Assembly: GCA_963556195.1 (NCBI GenBank)
Contig: CAUVYP010001198.1
Span: 1,116,001-1,180,000, forward strand
Direction of reading: 5' to 3'
Length of the DNA: 64,000 bases
From: Sepiola atlantica
Taxonomy: Eukaryota; Mollusca; Cephalopoda; Sepiida; Sepiolidae
Below, in pieces: positions 1-14,135 of this stretch (within the stretch, counting starts at the first letter, position 1; each line of letters opens with the position of its first letter). The position numbers and the translations under genes are program-made. A model generated the notes under the pieces. It saw only the letters and a list, made by a program, of their open reading frames with translations, made no database searches and was not told where the DNA came from.

Positions 1-372
1 ATTTATTCGAATTGTGCCACGAAACTTTACAGACCATCGCGGAGAGGCATTTTCTACTGAAGTACCAAGTTTCAGAAGTGCAGCTCTTGTACTGCCGGAG
101 ATATGTCGATACAAACTGAATACGCAAAACATCAACAAAATTAGGCGCGTTTTAAAGTTGATATCGCTTTTGTTTATAACTTTTACATTTATTTGAATTG
201 TGAAACGAAACTTTTTAGACAGTCGCGGAGACACATTTTCTACTGAAGTACCAAGTTTCAGAAGTGCAGCTCTTGTACTACCGGAGATGTGTCGATACAA
301 ACTGAATACGCAAAACATCTACAAAATTTAGTGCGTTTTAAAGTTGATAGCGCTTTTGTTTATAACTTCCAC

Positions 373-558
373 ATTTATTCGAATTGTGCCACGAAACTTT
401 GCAGACCGTCGCGGAAGTGCATTATCTACTGGAGTACCAAGTTTCAGAAGTGCAGCTCTTGCACTACCGGAGATGTGTCGATACAAACTGAATACGCAAA
501 ACATCTACAAAATTTAGTGCGTTTTAAAGTTGATATCGCTTTTGTTTATAACTTCCAC
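373..558 (+). repeat. Reference K-type monomer
   Basis: K differs from other subtypes at a run of linked sites: 'accgtcgcggaagtgc', then 'attatctactgg' where most monomers have 'attttctactga', then 'gatgtg', a 'catctac' motif and 'tttagtgcg'. This first copy has 'gtgccacg' and 'gtaccaag', the domain I form. The domain VI form usually has 'gtgaaacg' and 'gtacaaag'. K normally follows a monomer beginning 'atttatttg' or 'aaacg' and precedes an E-type monomer with 'aaggttcag'. Confidence 0.85.
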
Positions 559-2790
559 ATTTATTCGAATTGTGAAACGAAACTTTGTAGACAGTCGCGG
601 AGACACATTTTCTACTGAAGTACCAAGGTTCAGAAGTGCAGCTCTTGTACTACCGGAGATATGTCGATACAAACTGAATACGCAAAACATCTACAAAATT
701 TAGCGCGTTTAAAAGTTGATAGCGCTTTTGTTTATAACTTTCAGATTTATTCGAATTGTGCCACGAAACTTTACAGACCATCGCGGAGAGGCATTTTCTA
801 CTGAAGTACCAAGTTTCAGAAGTGCAGCTCTTGTACTGCCGGAGATATGTCGATACAAACTGAATACGCAAAACATCAACAAAATTAAGCGCGTTTTAAA
901 GTTGATATCGCTTTTGTTTATAACTTCCACATTTATTCGAATTGTGATACGAAACTTTGTAGATAGTCGCGGAGACACATTTTCCACTGAAGTACCAAGT
1001 TTCAGAAGTGCAGCTCTTGTACTACCGGAGATATGTCGATACAAACTGAATACGCAAAACATCAACAAAATTTAGCGCGTTTTAAAGTTGATATCGCTTT
1101 TGTTTATAACTTGCACATTTATTCGAATTGTGAAACGAAACTTTGTAGACAGTCGCGGAGACACATTTTCTACTGAAGTACCAAGTTTCAGAAGTGCAGA
1201 TCTTGTACTACCGGAGATGTGTCGATACAAACTGAATACGCAAAACATCTACAAAATTTAGCGCGTTTAAAAGTTTATATCGCTTTTGTTTATAACTTTC
1301 AGATTTATTCGAATTGTGCCACGAAACTTTACAGACCATCGCGGAGAGGCATTTTCTACTGAAGTACCAAGTTTCAGAAGTGCAGCTCTTGTACTGCCAG
1401 AGATATGTCGATACAAACTGAATACGCAGAACATCAACAAAATTAAGCGCGTTTTAAAGTTGATATCGCTTTTGTTTATAACTTCCACATTTATTCGAAT
1501 TGTGCCACGAAACTTTGCAGACAGTCGCGGAGACACATTTTCCACTGAAGTACCAAGTTTCAGAAGTGCAGCTCTTGTACTACCGGAGATATGTCGATAC
1601 AAACTGAATACGCAAAACATCAACAAAATTTAGCGCGTTTTAAAGTTGATATCGCTTTTGTTTATAACTTGCACATTTATTCGAATTGTGAAACGAAACT
1701 TTGTAGACAGTCGCGGAGACACATTTTCTACTGAAGTACCAAGTATCAGAAGTGCAGCTCTTGTACTACCGGAGATGTGTCGATACAAACTGAATACGCA
1801 AAACATCTACAAAATTTAGTGCGTTTTAAAGTTGATAGCGCTTTTGTTTATAACTTCCACATTTATTCGAATTGTGCCACGAAACTTTGCAGACCGTCGC
1901 GGAAGTGCATTATCTACTGGAGTACCAAGTTTCAGAAGTGCAGCTCTTGTACTACCGGAGATGTGTCGATACAAACTGAATACGCAAAACATCTACAAAA
2001 TTTAGTGCGTTTTAAAGTTGATATCGCTTTTGTTTATAACTTCCACATTTATTCGAATTGTGAAACGAAACTTTGTAGACAGTCGCGGAGACACATTTTC
2101 TACTGAAGTACCAAGGTTCAGAAGTGCAGCTCTTGTACTACCGGAGATATGTCGATACAAACTGAATACGCAAAACATCTACAAAATTTAGCGCGTTTAA
2201 AAGTTGATAGCGCTTTTGTTTATAACTTTCAGATTTATTCGAATTGTGCCACGAAACTTTACAGACCATCGCGGAGAGGCATTTTCTACTGAAGTACCAA
2301 GTTTCAGAAGTGCAGCTCTTGTACTGCCGGATATATGTCGATACAAACTGAATACGCAAAACATCAACAAAATTTAGCGCGTTTTAAAGTTGATATCGCT
2401 TTTGTTTATAACTTCCACATTTATTCGAATTGTGCCACGAAACTTTGCAGACCATCGCGGAGAGGCATTTTCTACTGAAGTACCAAGTTTCAGAAGTGCA
2501 GCTCGGTTACTGCCGGAGATATGTCGATACAAACTGAATACGCAAAACATCAACAAAATTAGGCCCGTTTTAAAGTTGATATCGCTTTTGTTTATAACTT
2601 TTACATTTATTTGAATTGTGAAACGAAACTTTGTAGACAGTCGCGGAGACACATTTTCTACTGAAGTACCAAGTATCAGAAGTGCAGCTCTTGTACTACC
2701 GGAGATGTGTCGATACAAACTGAATACGCAAAACATCTACAAAATTTAGTGCGTTTTAAAGTTGATAGCGCTTTTGTTTATAACTTCCAC

Positions 2791-4464
2791 ATTTATTCGA
2801 ATTGTGCCACGAAACTTTGCAGACCGTCGCGGAAGTGCATTATCTACTGGAGTACCAAGTTTAAGAAGTGCAGCTCTTGTACTACCGGAGATGTGTCGAT
2901 ACAAACTGAATACGCAAAACATCTACAAAATTTAGTGCGTTTTAAAGTTGATATCGCTTTTGTTTATAACTTCCACATTTATTCGAATTGTGAAACGAAA
3001 CTTTGTAGACAGTCGCGGAGACACATTTTCTACTGAAGTACCAAGGTTCAGAAGTGCAGCTCTGGTACTACCGGAGATATGTCGATACAAACTGAATACG
3101 CAAAACATCTACAAAATTTAGCGCGTTTAAAAGTTGATAGCGCTTTTGTTTATAACTTTCAGATTTATTCGAATTGTGCAACGAAACTTTACAGACCATC
3201 GCGGAGAGGCATTTTCTACTGAAGTACCAAGTTTCAGAAGTGCAGCTCTTGTACTGCCGGAGATATGTCGATACAAACTGAATACGCAAAACATCAACAA
3301 AATTTAGCGCGTTTTAAAGTTGATATCGCTTTTGTTTATAACTTGCACATTTATTCGAATTGTGAAACGAAACTTTGTAGACAGTCGGGGAGACACATTT
3401 TCTACTGAAGTACCAAGTTTCAGAAGTGCAGCTCTTGTACTACCGGAGATATGTCGATACAAACTGAATACGCAAAACATCAACAAAATTTAGCGCGTTT
3501 TACAGTTGATATCGCTTTTGTTTATAACTTGCACATTTATTCGAATTGTGAAACGAAACTTTGTAGACAGTCGCGAAGACACATTTTCTACTGAAGTAAT
3601 AAGTTTCAGAAGTGCAGATCTTGTACTACCGGAGATGTGTCGATACAAACTGAATACGCAAAACATCTACAAAATTTAGTGCGTTTTAAAGTTGATATCG
3701 CTTTTGTTTATAACTTCCACTTTTATTCGAATTGTGCCACGAAACTTTGCAGACCGTCGCGGAGAGGCATTTTCTACTGAAGTACCAAGGTTCAGAAGTG
3801 CAGCTCTTGTACTACCGGAGATATGTCGATACAAACTGAATACGCAAAACATCTACAAAATTTAGCGCGTTTAAAAGTTGATAGCGCTTTTGTTTATAAC
3901 TTTCAGATTTATTCGAATTGTGCCACGAAACTTTACAGACCATCGCGGAGAGGCATTTTCTGCTGAAGTACCAAGTTTCAGAAGTGCAGCTCTTGTACTG
4001 CCGGAGATATGTCGATACAAACTGAATACGCAAAACATCAACAAAATTAAGCGCGTTTCAAAGTTGATATCGCTTTTGTTTATAACTTCCACATTTATTC
4101 GAATTGTGCCACGAAACTTTGCAGACAGTCGCGGAGACACATTTTCCACTGAAGTACAAAGTTTCAGAAGTGCAGCCTTTGTACTACCGGAGATATGTCG
4201 ATACAAACTGAATACGCAAAACATCAACAAAATTTAGCGCGTTTTAAAGTTGATATCGCTTTTGTTTATAACTTGCACATTTATTCGAATTGTGAAACGA
4301 AACTTTGTAGACAGTCGCGGAGACACCTTTTCTACTGAAGTACCAAGTTTCAGAAGTGCAGATATTGTACTACCGGAGATGTGTCGATACAAACTGAATA
4401 CGCAAAACATCTACAAAATTTAGTGCGTTTTAAAGTTGATAGCGCTTTTGTTTATAACTTCCAC
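2791..4464 (+). repeat. 9-mer block, copy 1 (1,674 bp)
   Basis: This is the first of three copies of one nine-monomer block that starts at a K monomer. Private tags include 'gtttaagaag' (ttaag at 2861), 'gaagtaataag' (taat at 3597), 'ttttattcg' replacing 'atttattcg' at 3721, and 'tctgctgaag' (tgctg at 3961). All four recur exactly 1,674 bp downstream and again a further 2,975 bp downstream. Its left neighbour (2374-2790), with the rare 'attaggcccg' (aggccc at 2561), matches the left neighbour of copy 3 rather than of copy 2. Confidence 0.88.
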
Positions 4465-6137
4465 ATTTATTCGAATTGTGCCACGAAACTTTGCAGACCG
4501 TCGCGGAAGTGCATTATCTACTGGAGTACCAAGTTTAAGAAGTGCAGCTCTTGTACTACCGGAGATGTGTCGATACAAACTGAATACGCAAAACATCTAC
4601 AAAATTTAGTGCGTTTTAAAGTTGATATCGCTTTTGTTTATAACTTCCACATTTATTCGAATTGTGAAACGAAACTTTGTAGACAGTCGCGGAGACACAT
4701 TTTCTACTGAAGTACCAAGGTTCAGAAGTGCAGCTCTGGTACTACCGGAGATATGTCGATACAAACTGAATACGCAAAACATCTACAAAATTTAGCGCGT
4801 TTAAAAGTTGATAGCGCTTTTGTTTATAACTTTCAGATTTCTTCGAATTGTGCAACGAAACTTTACAGACCATCGCGGAGAGGCATTTTCTACTGAAGTA
4901 CCAAGTTTCAGAAGTGCAGCTCTTGTACTGCCGGAGATATGTCGATACAAACTGAATACGCAAAACATCAACAAAATTTAGCGCGTTTTAAAGTTGATAT
5001 CGCTTTTGTTTATAACTTGCACATTTATTCGAATTGTGAAACGAAACTTTGTAGACAGTCGGGGAGACACATTTTCTACTGAAGTACCAAGTTTCAGAAG
5101 TGCAGCTCTTGTACTACCGGAGATATGTCGATACAAACTGAATACGCAAAACATCAACAAAATTTAGCGCGTTTTAAAGTTGATATCGCTTTTGTTTATA
5201 ACTTGCACATTTATTCGAATTGTGAAACGAAACTTTGTAGACAGTCGCGGAGACACATTTTCTACTGAAGTAATAAGTTTCAGAAGTGCAGATCTTGTAC
5301 TACCGGAGATGTGTCGATACAAACTGAATACGCAAAACATCTACAAAATTTAGTGCGTTTTAAAGTTGATATCGCTTTTGTTTATAACTTCCACTTTTAT
5401 TCGAATTGTGCCACGAAACTTTGCAGACCGTCGCGGAGAGGCATTTTCTACTGAAGTACCAAGGTTCAGAAGTGCAGCTCTTGTACTACCGGAGATATGT
5501 CGATACAAACTGAATACGCAAAACATCTACAAAATTTAGCGCGTTTAAAAGTTGATAGCGCTTTTGTTTATAACTTTCAGATTTATTCGAATTGTGCCAC
5601 GAAACTTTACAGACCATCGCGGAGAGGCATTTTCTGCTGAAGTACCAAGTTTCAGAAGTGCAGCTCTTGTACTGCCGGAGATATGTCGATACAAACTGAA
5701 TACGCAAAACATCAACAAAATTAAGCGCGTTTCAAAGTTGATATCGCTTTTGTTTATAACTTCCACATTTATTCGAATTGTGCCACGAAACTTTGCAGAC
5801 AGTCGCGGAGACACATTTTCCACTGAAGTACCAAGTTTCAGAAGTGCAGCTCTTGTACTACCGGAGATATGTCGATACAAACTGAATACGCAAAACATCA
5901 ACAAAATTTAGCGCGTTTTAAAGTTGATATCGCTTTTGTTTATAACTTGCACATTTATTCGAATTGTGAAACGAAACTTTGTAGACAGTCGCGGAGACAC
6001 ATTTTCTACTGAAGTACCAAGTTTCAGAAGTGCAGATATTGTACTACCGGAGATGTGTCGATACAAACTGAATACGCAAAACATCTACAAAATTTAGTGC
6101 GTTTTAAAGTTGATATCGCTTTTGTTTATAACTTAAC
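4465..6137 (+). repeat. 9-mer block, copy 2 (1,673 bp)
   Basis: This is the direct tandem successor of copy 1. Its tags lie at 4535 (ttaag), 5271 (taat) and 5635 (tgctg), each 1,674 bp from the copy 1 positions. Copies 1 and 2 also share 'ctctggtac' and 'gtgcaacg', which copy 3 lacks. A one-base deletion near 6135 ('acttaacattt' where most monomers have 'acttccacattt') shortens the block to 1,673 bp. Confidence 0.88.
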
Positions 6138-7439
6138 ATTTATTCGAATTGTGCCACGAAACTTTGCAGACCGTCGCGGAGAGGCATTTTCTACTGAAGT
6201 ACCAAGTTTCAGAAGTGCAGCTCTTGTACTACCGGAGATGTGTCGATACAAACTGAATACGCAAAACATCTACAAAATTTAGTGCGTTTTAAAGTTGATA
6301 TCGCTTTTGTTTATAACTTCCACATTTATTCGAATTGTGAAACGAAACTTTGTAGACAGTCGCGGAGACACATCTTCTACTGAAGTACCAAGTTTCAGAA
6401 GTGCAGCTCTTGTACTGCCGGAGATATGTCGATACAAACTGAATACGCAAAACATCAACAAAATTAAGCGCGTTTTAAAGTTGATAGCGCTTTTGTTTAT
6501 AACTTCCACATTTATTCGAATTGTGCCACGAAACTTTGCAGACCATCGCGGAGAGGCATTTTCTACTGAAGTACCAAGTTTCAGAAGTGCAGCTCGGTTA
6601 CTGCCGGAGATATGTTGATACAAACTGAATACGCAAAACATCAACAAAATTAGGCGCGTTTTAAAGTTGATATCGCTTTTGTTTATAACTTTTACATTTA
6701 TTTGAATTGTGAAACGAAACTTTGTAGACAGTCGCGGAGACACATTTTCTACTGAAGTACCAAGTTTCAGAAGTGCAGCTCTTGTACTACCGGAGATGTG
6801 TCGATACAAACTGAATACGCAAAACATCTACAAAATTTAGCGCGTTTAAAAGTTGATAGCGCTTTTGTTAATAACTTTCAGATTTATTCGAATTGTGCCA
6901 CGAAACTTTACAGACCATCGCGGAGAGGCATTTTCTACTGAAGTACCAAGTTTCAGAAGTGCAGCTCGGTTACTGCCGGAGATATGTCGATACAAACTGA
7001 ATACGCAAAACATCAACAAAATTTAGCGCGTTTTAAAGTTGATATCGCTTTTGTTTATAACTTCCACATTTATTCGAATTGTGCCACGAAACTTTGCAGA
7101 CCATCGCGGAGAGGCATTTTCTACTGAAGTACCAAGTTTCAGAAGTGCAGCTCGGTTACTGCCGGAGATATGTCGATACAAACTGAATACGCAAAACATC
7201 AACAAAATTAGGCCCGTTTTAAAGTTGATATCGCTTTTGTTTATAACTTTTACATTTATTTGAATTGTGAAACGAAACTTTGTAGACAGTCGCGGAGACA
7301 CATTTTCTACTGAAGTACCAAGTATCAGAAGTGCAGCTCTTGTACTACCGGAGATGTGTCGATACAAACTGAATACGCAAAACATCTACAAAATTTAGTG
7401 CGTTTTAAAGTTGATAGCGCTTTTGTTTATAACTTCCAC
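4465..7439 (+). repeat. 16-mer HOR unit (2,975 bp), first copy
   Basis: The segment 4465-6966 is repeated at 7440-9941 with a constant offset of 2,975 bp, which is 16 monomers minus one base. Shared tags include the one-base deletion (6135 and 9110) and a unique 'tgttaataac' (6866 and 9841). Correspondence stops inside a monomer, where 'gcagctcggttac' (after 6966) faces 'gcagctcttgtac' (after 9941). This suggests a recombination edge within that monomer. Confidence 0.85.
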
Positions 7440-9112
7440 ATTTATTCGAATTGTGCCACGAAACTTTGCAGACCGTCGCGGAAGTGCATTATCTACTGGA
7501 GTACCAAGTTTAAGAAGTGCAGCTCTTGTACTACCGGAGATGTGTCGATACAAACTGAATACGCAAAACATCTACAAAATTTAGTGCGTTTTAAAGTTGA
7601 TATCGCTTTTGTTTATAACTTCCACATTTATTCGAATTGTGAAACGAAACTTTGTAGACAGTCGCGGAGACACATTTTCTACTGAAGTACCAAGGTTCAG
7701 AAGTGCAGCTCTTGTACTACCGGAGATATGTCGATACAAACTGAATACGCAAAACATCTACAAAATTTAGCGCGTTTAAAAGTTGATAGCGCTTTTGTTT
7801 ATAACTTTCAGATTTATTCGAATTGTGCCACGAAACTTTACAGACCATCGCGGAGAGGCATTTTCTACTGAAGTACCAAGTTTCAGAAGTGCAGCTCTTG
7901 TACTGCCGGAGATATGTCGATACAAACTGAATACGCAAAACATCAACAAAATTTAGCGCGTTTTAAAGTTGATATCGCTTTTGTTTATAACTTGCACATT
8001 TATTCGAATTGTGAAACGAAACTTTGTAGACAGTCGGGGAGACACATTTTCTACTGAAGTACCAAGTTTCAGAAGTGCAGCTCTTGTACTACCGGAGATA
8101 TGTCGATACAAACTGAATACGCAAAACATCAACAAAATTTAGCGCGTTTTAAAGTTGATATCGCTTTTGTTTATAACTTGCACATTTATTCGAATTGTGA
8201 AACGAAACTTTGTAGACAGTCGCGGAGACACATTTTCTACTGAAGTAATAAGTTTCAGAAGTGCAGATCTTGTACTACCGGAGATGTGTCGATACAAACT
8301 GAATACGCAAAACATCTACAAAATTTAGTGCGTTTTAAAGTTGATATCGCTTTTGTTTATAACTTCCACTTTTATTCGAATTGTGCCACGAAACTTTGCA
8401 GACCGTCGCGGAGAGGCATTTTCTACTGAAGTACCAAGGTTCAGAAGTGCAGCTCTTGTACTACCGGAGATATGTCGATACAAACTGAATACGCAAAACA
8501 TCTACAAAATTTAGCGCGTTTAAAAGTTGATAGCGCTTTTGTTTATAACTTTCAGATTTATTCGAATTGTGCCACGAAACTTTACAGACCATCGCGGAGA
8601 GGCATTTTCTGCTGAAGTACCAAGTTTCAGAAGTGCAGCTCTTGTACTGCCGGAGATATGTCGATACAAACTGAATACGCAAAACATCAACAAAATTAAG
8701 CGCGTTTAAAAGTTGATATCGCTTTTGTTTATAACTTCCACATTTATTCGAATTGTGCCACGAAACTTTGCAGACAGTCGCGGAGACACATTTTCCACTG
8801 AAGTACCAAGTTTCAGAAGTGCAGCTCTTGTACTACCGGAGATATGTCGATACAAACTGAATACGCAAAACATCAACAAAATTTAGCGCGTTTTAAAGTT
8901 GATATCGCTTTTGTTTATAACTTGCACATTTATTCGAATTGTGAAACGAAACTTTGTAGACAGTCGCGGAGACACATTTTCTACTGAAGTACCAAGTTTC
9001 AGAAGTGCAGATATTGTACTACCGGAGATGTGTCGATACAAACTGAATACGCAAAACATCTACAAAATTTAGTGCGTTTTAAAGTTGATATCGCTTTTGT
9101 TTATAACTTAAC
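7440..9112 (+). repeat. 9-mer block, copy 3 (1,673 bp)
   Basis: This is the third copy, displaced 2,975 bp from copy 2. Tags lie at 7510 (ttaag), 8246 (taat) and 8610 (tgctg), and the same one-base deletion occurs near 9110. It reads 'ctcttgtac' and 'gtgccacg' where copies 1 and 2 have 'ctctggtac' and 'gtgcaacg', so it is not a simple copy of either in their present form. Confidence 0.87.
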
Positions 9113-9941
9113 ATTTATTCGAATTGTGCCACGAAACTTTGCAGACCGTCGCGGAGAGGCATTTTCTACTGAAGTACCAAGTTTCAGAAGTGCAGCTCTT
9201 GTACTACCGGAGATGTGTCGATACAAACTGAATACGCAAAACATCTACAAAATTTAGTGCGTTTTAAAGTTGATATCGCTTTTGTTTATAACTTCCACAT
9301 TTATTCGAATTGTGAAACGAAACTTTGTAGACAGTCGCGGAGACACATCTTCTACTGAAGTACCAAGTTTCAGAAGTGCAGCTCTTGTACTGCCGGAGAT
9401 ATGTCGATACAAACTGAATACGCAAAACATCAACAAAATTAAGCGCGTTTTAAAGTTGATAGCGCTTTTGTTTATAACTTCCACATTTATTCGAATTGTG
9501 CCACGAAACTTTGCAGACCATCGCGGAGAGGCATTTTCTACTGAAGTACCAAGTTTCAGAAGTGCAGCTCGGTTACTGCCGGAGATATGTCGATACAAAC
9601 TGAATACGCAAAACATCAACAAAATTAGGCGCGTTTTAAAGTTGATATCGCTTTTGTTTATAACTTTTACATTTATTTGAATTGTGAAACGAAACTTTGT
9701 AGACAGTCGCGGAGACACATTTTCTACTGAAGTACCAAGTTTCAGAAGTGCAGCTCTTGTACTACCGGAGATGTGTCGATACAAACTGAATACGCAAAAC
9801 ATCTACAAAATTTAGCGCGTTTAAAAGTTGATAGCGCTTTTGTTAATAACTTTCAGATTTATTCGAATTGTGCCACGAAACTTTACAGACCATCGCGGAG
9901 AGGCATTTTCTACTGAAGTACCAAGTTTCAGAAGTGCAGCT
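7440..9941 (+). repeat. 16-mer HOR unit, second copy (partial)
   Basis: This segment corresponds to 4465-6966 at a fixed 2,975-bp offset. It ends where the monomer changes from the C-like 'ctcggttac' form to 'ctcttgtac'. The downstream sequence 9942-14135 continues with other subtype orders, including a one-base insertion near 10557 ('aaaatttaggcg' where most such monomers have 'aaaattaggcg'). Confidence 0.84.
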
Positions 9942-12900
9942 CTTGTACTGCCGGAGATATGTCGATACAAACTGAATACGCAAAACATCAACAAAATTAA
10001 GTGCGTTTTAAAGTTGATATCGCTTTTGTTTATAACTTCCACATTTATTCGAATTGTGCCACGAAACTTTGCAGACCGTCGCGGAGAGGCATTTTCAACT
10101 GAAGTACCAAGTTTCAGAAGTGCAGCTCTTGTACTACCGAAGATGTGTCGATACAAACTGAATACGCAAAACATCTACAAAATTTAGTGCGTTTTAAAGT
10201 TGATATCGCTTTTGTTTATAACTTCCACATTTATTCGAATTGTGAAACCAAACTTTGTAGACAGTCGCGGAGACACATCTTCTACTGAAGTACCAAGTTG
10301 CAGAAGTGCAGCTCGTGTACTGCCGGAGATATGTCGATACAAACTGAATACGCAAAACATCAACAAAATTAAGCGCGTTTTAAAGTTGATAGCGCTTTTG
10401 TTTATAACTTCCACATTTATTCGAATTGTGCCACGAAACTTTGCAGACCATCGCGGAGAGGCATTTTCTACTGAAGTACTAAGTTTCAGAATTGCAGCTC
10501 GGTTACTGCCGGAGATATGTCGATACAAACTGAATACGCAAAACATCAACAAAATTTAGGCGCGTTTTAAAGTTGATATCGCTTGTGTTTATAACTTTTA
10601 CATTTATTTGAATTGTGAAACGAAACTTTGTAGACAGTCGCGGAGACACATTTTCTACTGAAGTACCAAGTTTCAGAAGTGCAGCTCTTGTACTACCGGA
10701 GATGTGTCGATACAAACTGAATACGCAAAACATCTACAAAATTTAGTGCGTTTTAAAGTTGATAGCGCTTTTGTTTATAACTTCCACATTTATTCGAATT
10801 GTGCCACGAAACTTTGCAGACCGTCGCGGAAGTGCATTATCTACTGGAGTACCAAGTTTCAGAAGTGCAGCTCTTGTACTACCGGAGATGTGTCGATACA
10901 AACTGAATACGCAAAACATCTACAAAATTTAGTGCGTTTTAAAGTTGATATCGCTTTTGTTTATAACTTCCACATTTATTCGAATTGTGAAACCAAACTT
11001 TGTAGACAGTCGCGGAGACACATTTTCTACTGAAGTACCAAGGTTCAGAAGTGCAGCTCTTGTACTACCGGAGATATGTCGATACAAACTGAATACGCAA
11101 AACATCTACAAAATTTAGCGCGTTTAAAAGTTGATAGCGCTTTTGTTTATAACTTTCAGATTTATTCGAATTGTGCCACGAAACTTTACCGACCTTCGCG
11201 GAGAGGCATTTTCTACTGAAGTACCAAGTTTCAGAAGTGCAGCTCTTGTACTGCCGGAGATATGTCGATACAAACTGAATACGCAAAACATCAACAAAAT
11301 TAAGCGCGTTTTAAAGTTGATATCGCTTTTGTTTATAACTTCCACATTTATTCGAATTGTGCCACGAAACTTTGCAGACAGTCGCGGAGACACATTTTCC
11401 ACTGAAGTACCAAGTTTCAGAAGTGCAGCTCTTGTACTACCGGAGATATGTCGATACAAACTGAATACGCAAAACATCAACAAAATTTAGCGCGTTTTAA
11501 AGTTGATATCGCTTTTGTTTATAACTTGCACATTTATTCGAATTGTGAAACGAAACTTTGTAGACAGTCGCGGAGACACATTTTCTACTGAAGTACCGAG
11601 TTTCAGAAGTGCAGATCTTGTACTACCGGAGATGTGTCGATACAAACTGAATACGCAAAACATCTATAAAATTTAGTGCGTTTAAAAGTTGATATCGCTT
11701 TTGTTTATAACTTCCACTTTTATTCGAATTGTGCCACGAAACTTTGCAGACCGTCGCGGAGAGGCATTTTCTACTGAAGTACCAAGTTTCAGAAGTGCAG
11801 CTCTTGTACTACCGGAGATGTGTCGATACAAACTGAATACGCAAAACATCTACAAAATTTAGTGCGTTTTAAAGTTGATATCGCTTTTGTTTATAACTTC
11901 CATATTTATTCGAATTGTGAAACGAAACTTTGTAGACGGTCGCGGAGACACATCTTCTACTGAAGTACCAAGTTTCAGAAGTGCAGCTCTTGTACTGCCG
12001 GAGATATGTCGATACAAACTGAATACGCAAAACATCAACAAAATTAAGCGCGTTTTAAAGTTGATAGCGCTTTTGTTTATAACTTTCACATTTATTCGAA
12101 TTGTGCCACGAAACTTTGCAGACCATCGCGGAGAGACATTTTCTACTGAAGTACCAAGTTTCAGAAGTGCAGCTCTTGTACTGCCAGAGATATGTCGATA
12201 CAAACTGAATACGCAAAACATCTACAAAATTTAGCGCGTTTTAAAGTTGATATCGCTTTTGTTTATAACTTGCACATTTATTCGAATTGTGAACCGAAAC
12301 TTTGTAGACAGTCGGGGAGACACATTTTCTACTGAAGTACCAAGTTTCAGAAGTGCAGCTCTTGTACTACCGGAGATGTGTCGATACAAACTGAATACGC
12401 AAAACATCTACAAAATTTAGTGCGTTTTAAAGTTGATATCGCTTTTGTTTATAACTTCCACATTTATTCGAATTGTGAAACCAAACGTTGTAGACAGTCG
12501 CGGAGACACATCTTCTACTGAAGTACCAAGTTTCAGAAGTGCAGCTCTTGTACTGCCGGAGATATGTCGATACAAACTGAATACGCAAAACATCAACAAA
12601 ATTAAGCGCGTTTTAAAGTTGATAGCGCTTTTGTTTATAACTTCCACATTTATTCGAATTGTGCCACGAAACTTTGCAGACCATCGCGGAGAGGCCTTTT
12701 CTACTGAAGTACAAAGTTTCAGAAGTGCAGCTCTTGTACTGCCGGAGATATGTCGATACAAACTGAATACGCAAAACATCAACAAAATTAGGCGCGTTTT
12801 AAAGTTGATATCGCTTTTGTTTATAACTTTTACATTTATTTGAATTGTGAAACGAAACTTTGTAGACAGTCGCGGAGACACATTTTCTACTGAAGTACCA

Positions 12901-14135
12901 AGTTTCAGAAGTGCAGCTCTTGTACTACCGGAGATGTGTCGATACAAACTGAATACGCAAAACATCTACAAAATTTAGTGCGTTTTAAAGTTGATAGCGC
13001 TTTTGTTTATAACTTCCACATTTATTCGAATTGTGCCACGAAACTTTGCAGACCGTCGCGGAAGTGCATTATCTACTGGAGTACCAAGTTTCAGAAGTGC
13101 AGCTTTTGTACTACCGGAGATGTGTCGATACAAACTGAATACGCAAAACATCTACAAAATTTAGTGCGTTCTAAAGTTGATATCGCTTTTGTTTATAACT
13201 TCCACATTTATTCGAATTGTGAAACGAAACTTTGTAGACAGTCGCGGAGACACATTTTCTACTGAAGTACCAAGGTTCAGAAGTGCAGCTCTTGTACTAC
13301 CGGAGATATGTCGATACAAACTGAATACGCAAAACATCTACAAAATTTAGCGCGTTTAAAAGTTGATAGCGCTTTTGTTTATAACTTTCAGATTTATTCG
13401 AATTGTGCCACGAAACTTTACAGACCATCGCGGAGAGGCATTTTCTACTGAAGTACCAAGTTTCAGAAGTGCAGCTCTTGTACTGCCGGAGATATGTCGA
13501 TACAAACTGAATACGCAAAACATCAACAAAATTAAGCGCGTTTTAAAGTTGATATCGCTTTTGTTTATAACTTCCACATTTATGCGAATTGTGCCACGAA
13601 ACTTTGCAGACAGTCGCGGAGACACATTTTCCACTGAAGTACCAAGTTTCAGAAGTGCAGATATTGTACTACCGGAGATATGTCGATACAAACTGAATAC
13701 GCAAAACATCAACAAAATTTAGCGCGTTTTAAAGTTGATATCGCTTTTGTTTATAACTTGCACATTTATTCGAATTGTGAAACGAAACTTTGTAGACAGT
13801 CGCGGAGACACATTTTCTACTGAAGTACCAAGTTTCAGAAGTGCAGATATTGTACTACCGGAGATGTGTCGATACAAACTGAATACGCAAAACATCTACA
13901 AAACTTAGTGCGTTTTAAAGTTGATATCGCTTTTGTTTATAACTTCCACATTTATTCGAATTGTGCCACGAAACTTTGCAGACCGTCGCGGAGAGGCATT
14001 TTCTACTGAAGTACCAAGTTTCAGAAGTGCAGCTCTTGTACTACCGGAGATGTGTCGATACAAACTGAATACGCAAAACATCTACAAAATTTAGTGCGTT
14101 TTAAAGTTTATATCGCTTTTGTTTATAACTTCAAC
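9942..14135 (+). repeat. Domain I monomers without a clear tandem HOR
   Basis: About 22 to 23 monomers of mixed subtype order lie here, including K monomers at 10795 and about 13020. Private variants include 'ttaccgaccttcgcgg' near 11190, 'gtagacggtcgc' near 11934, 'tatgcgaattg' near 13581 and 'aaaacttagtgcg' near 13900. I see no non-satellite sequence and no exact block duplication as clear as those on either side. Confidence 0.75.

Noticed and set aside
289..618. Recurring frames of about 109 to 119 codons found dozens of times on each strand
   Set aside because: They span two monomers and are ended by the 'tttag' or 'catctac' stops of the repeat. Many begin at TTG or GTG. They follow from 186 being divisible by 3.
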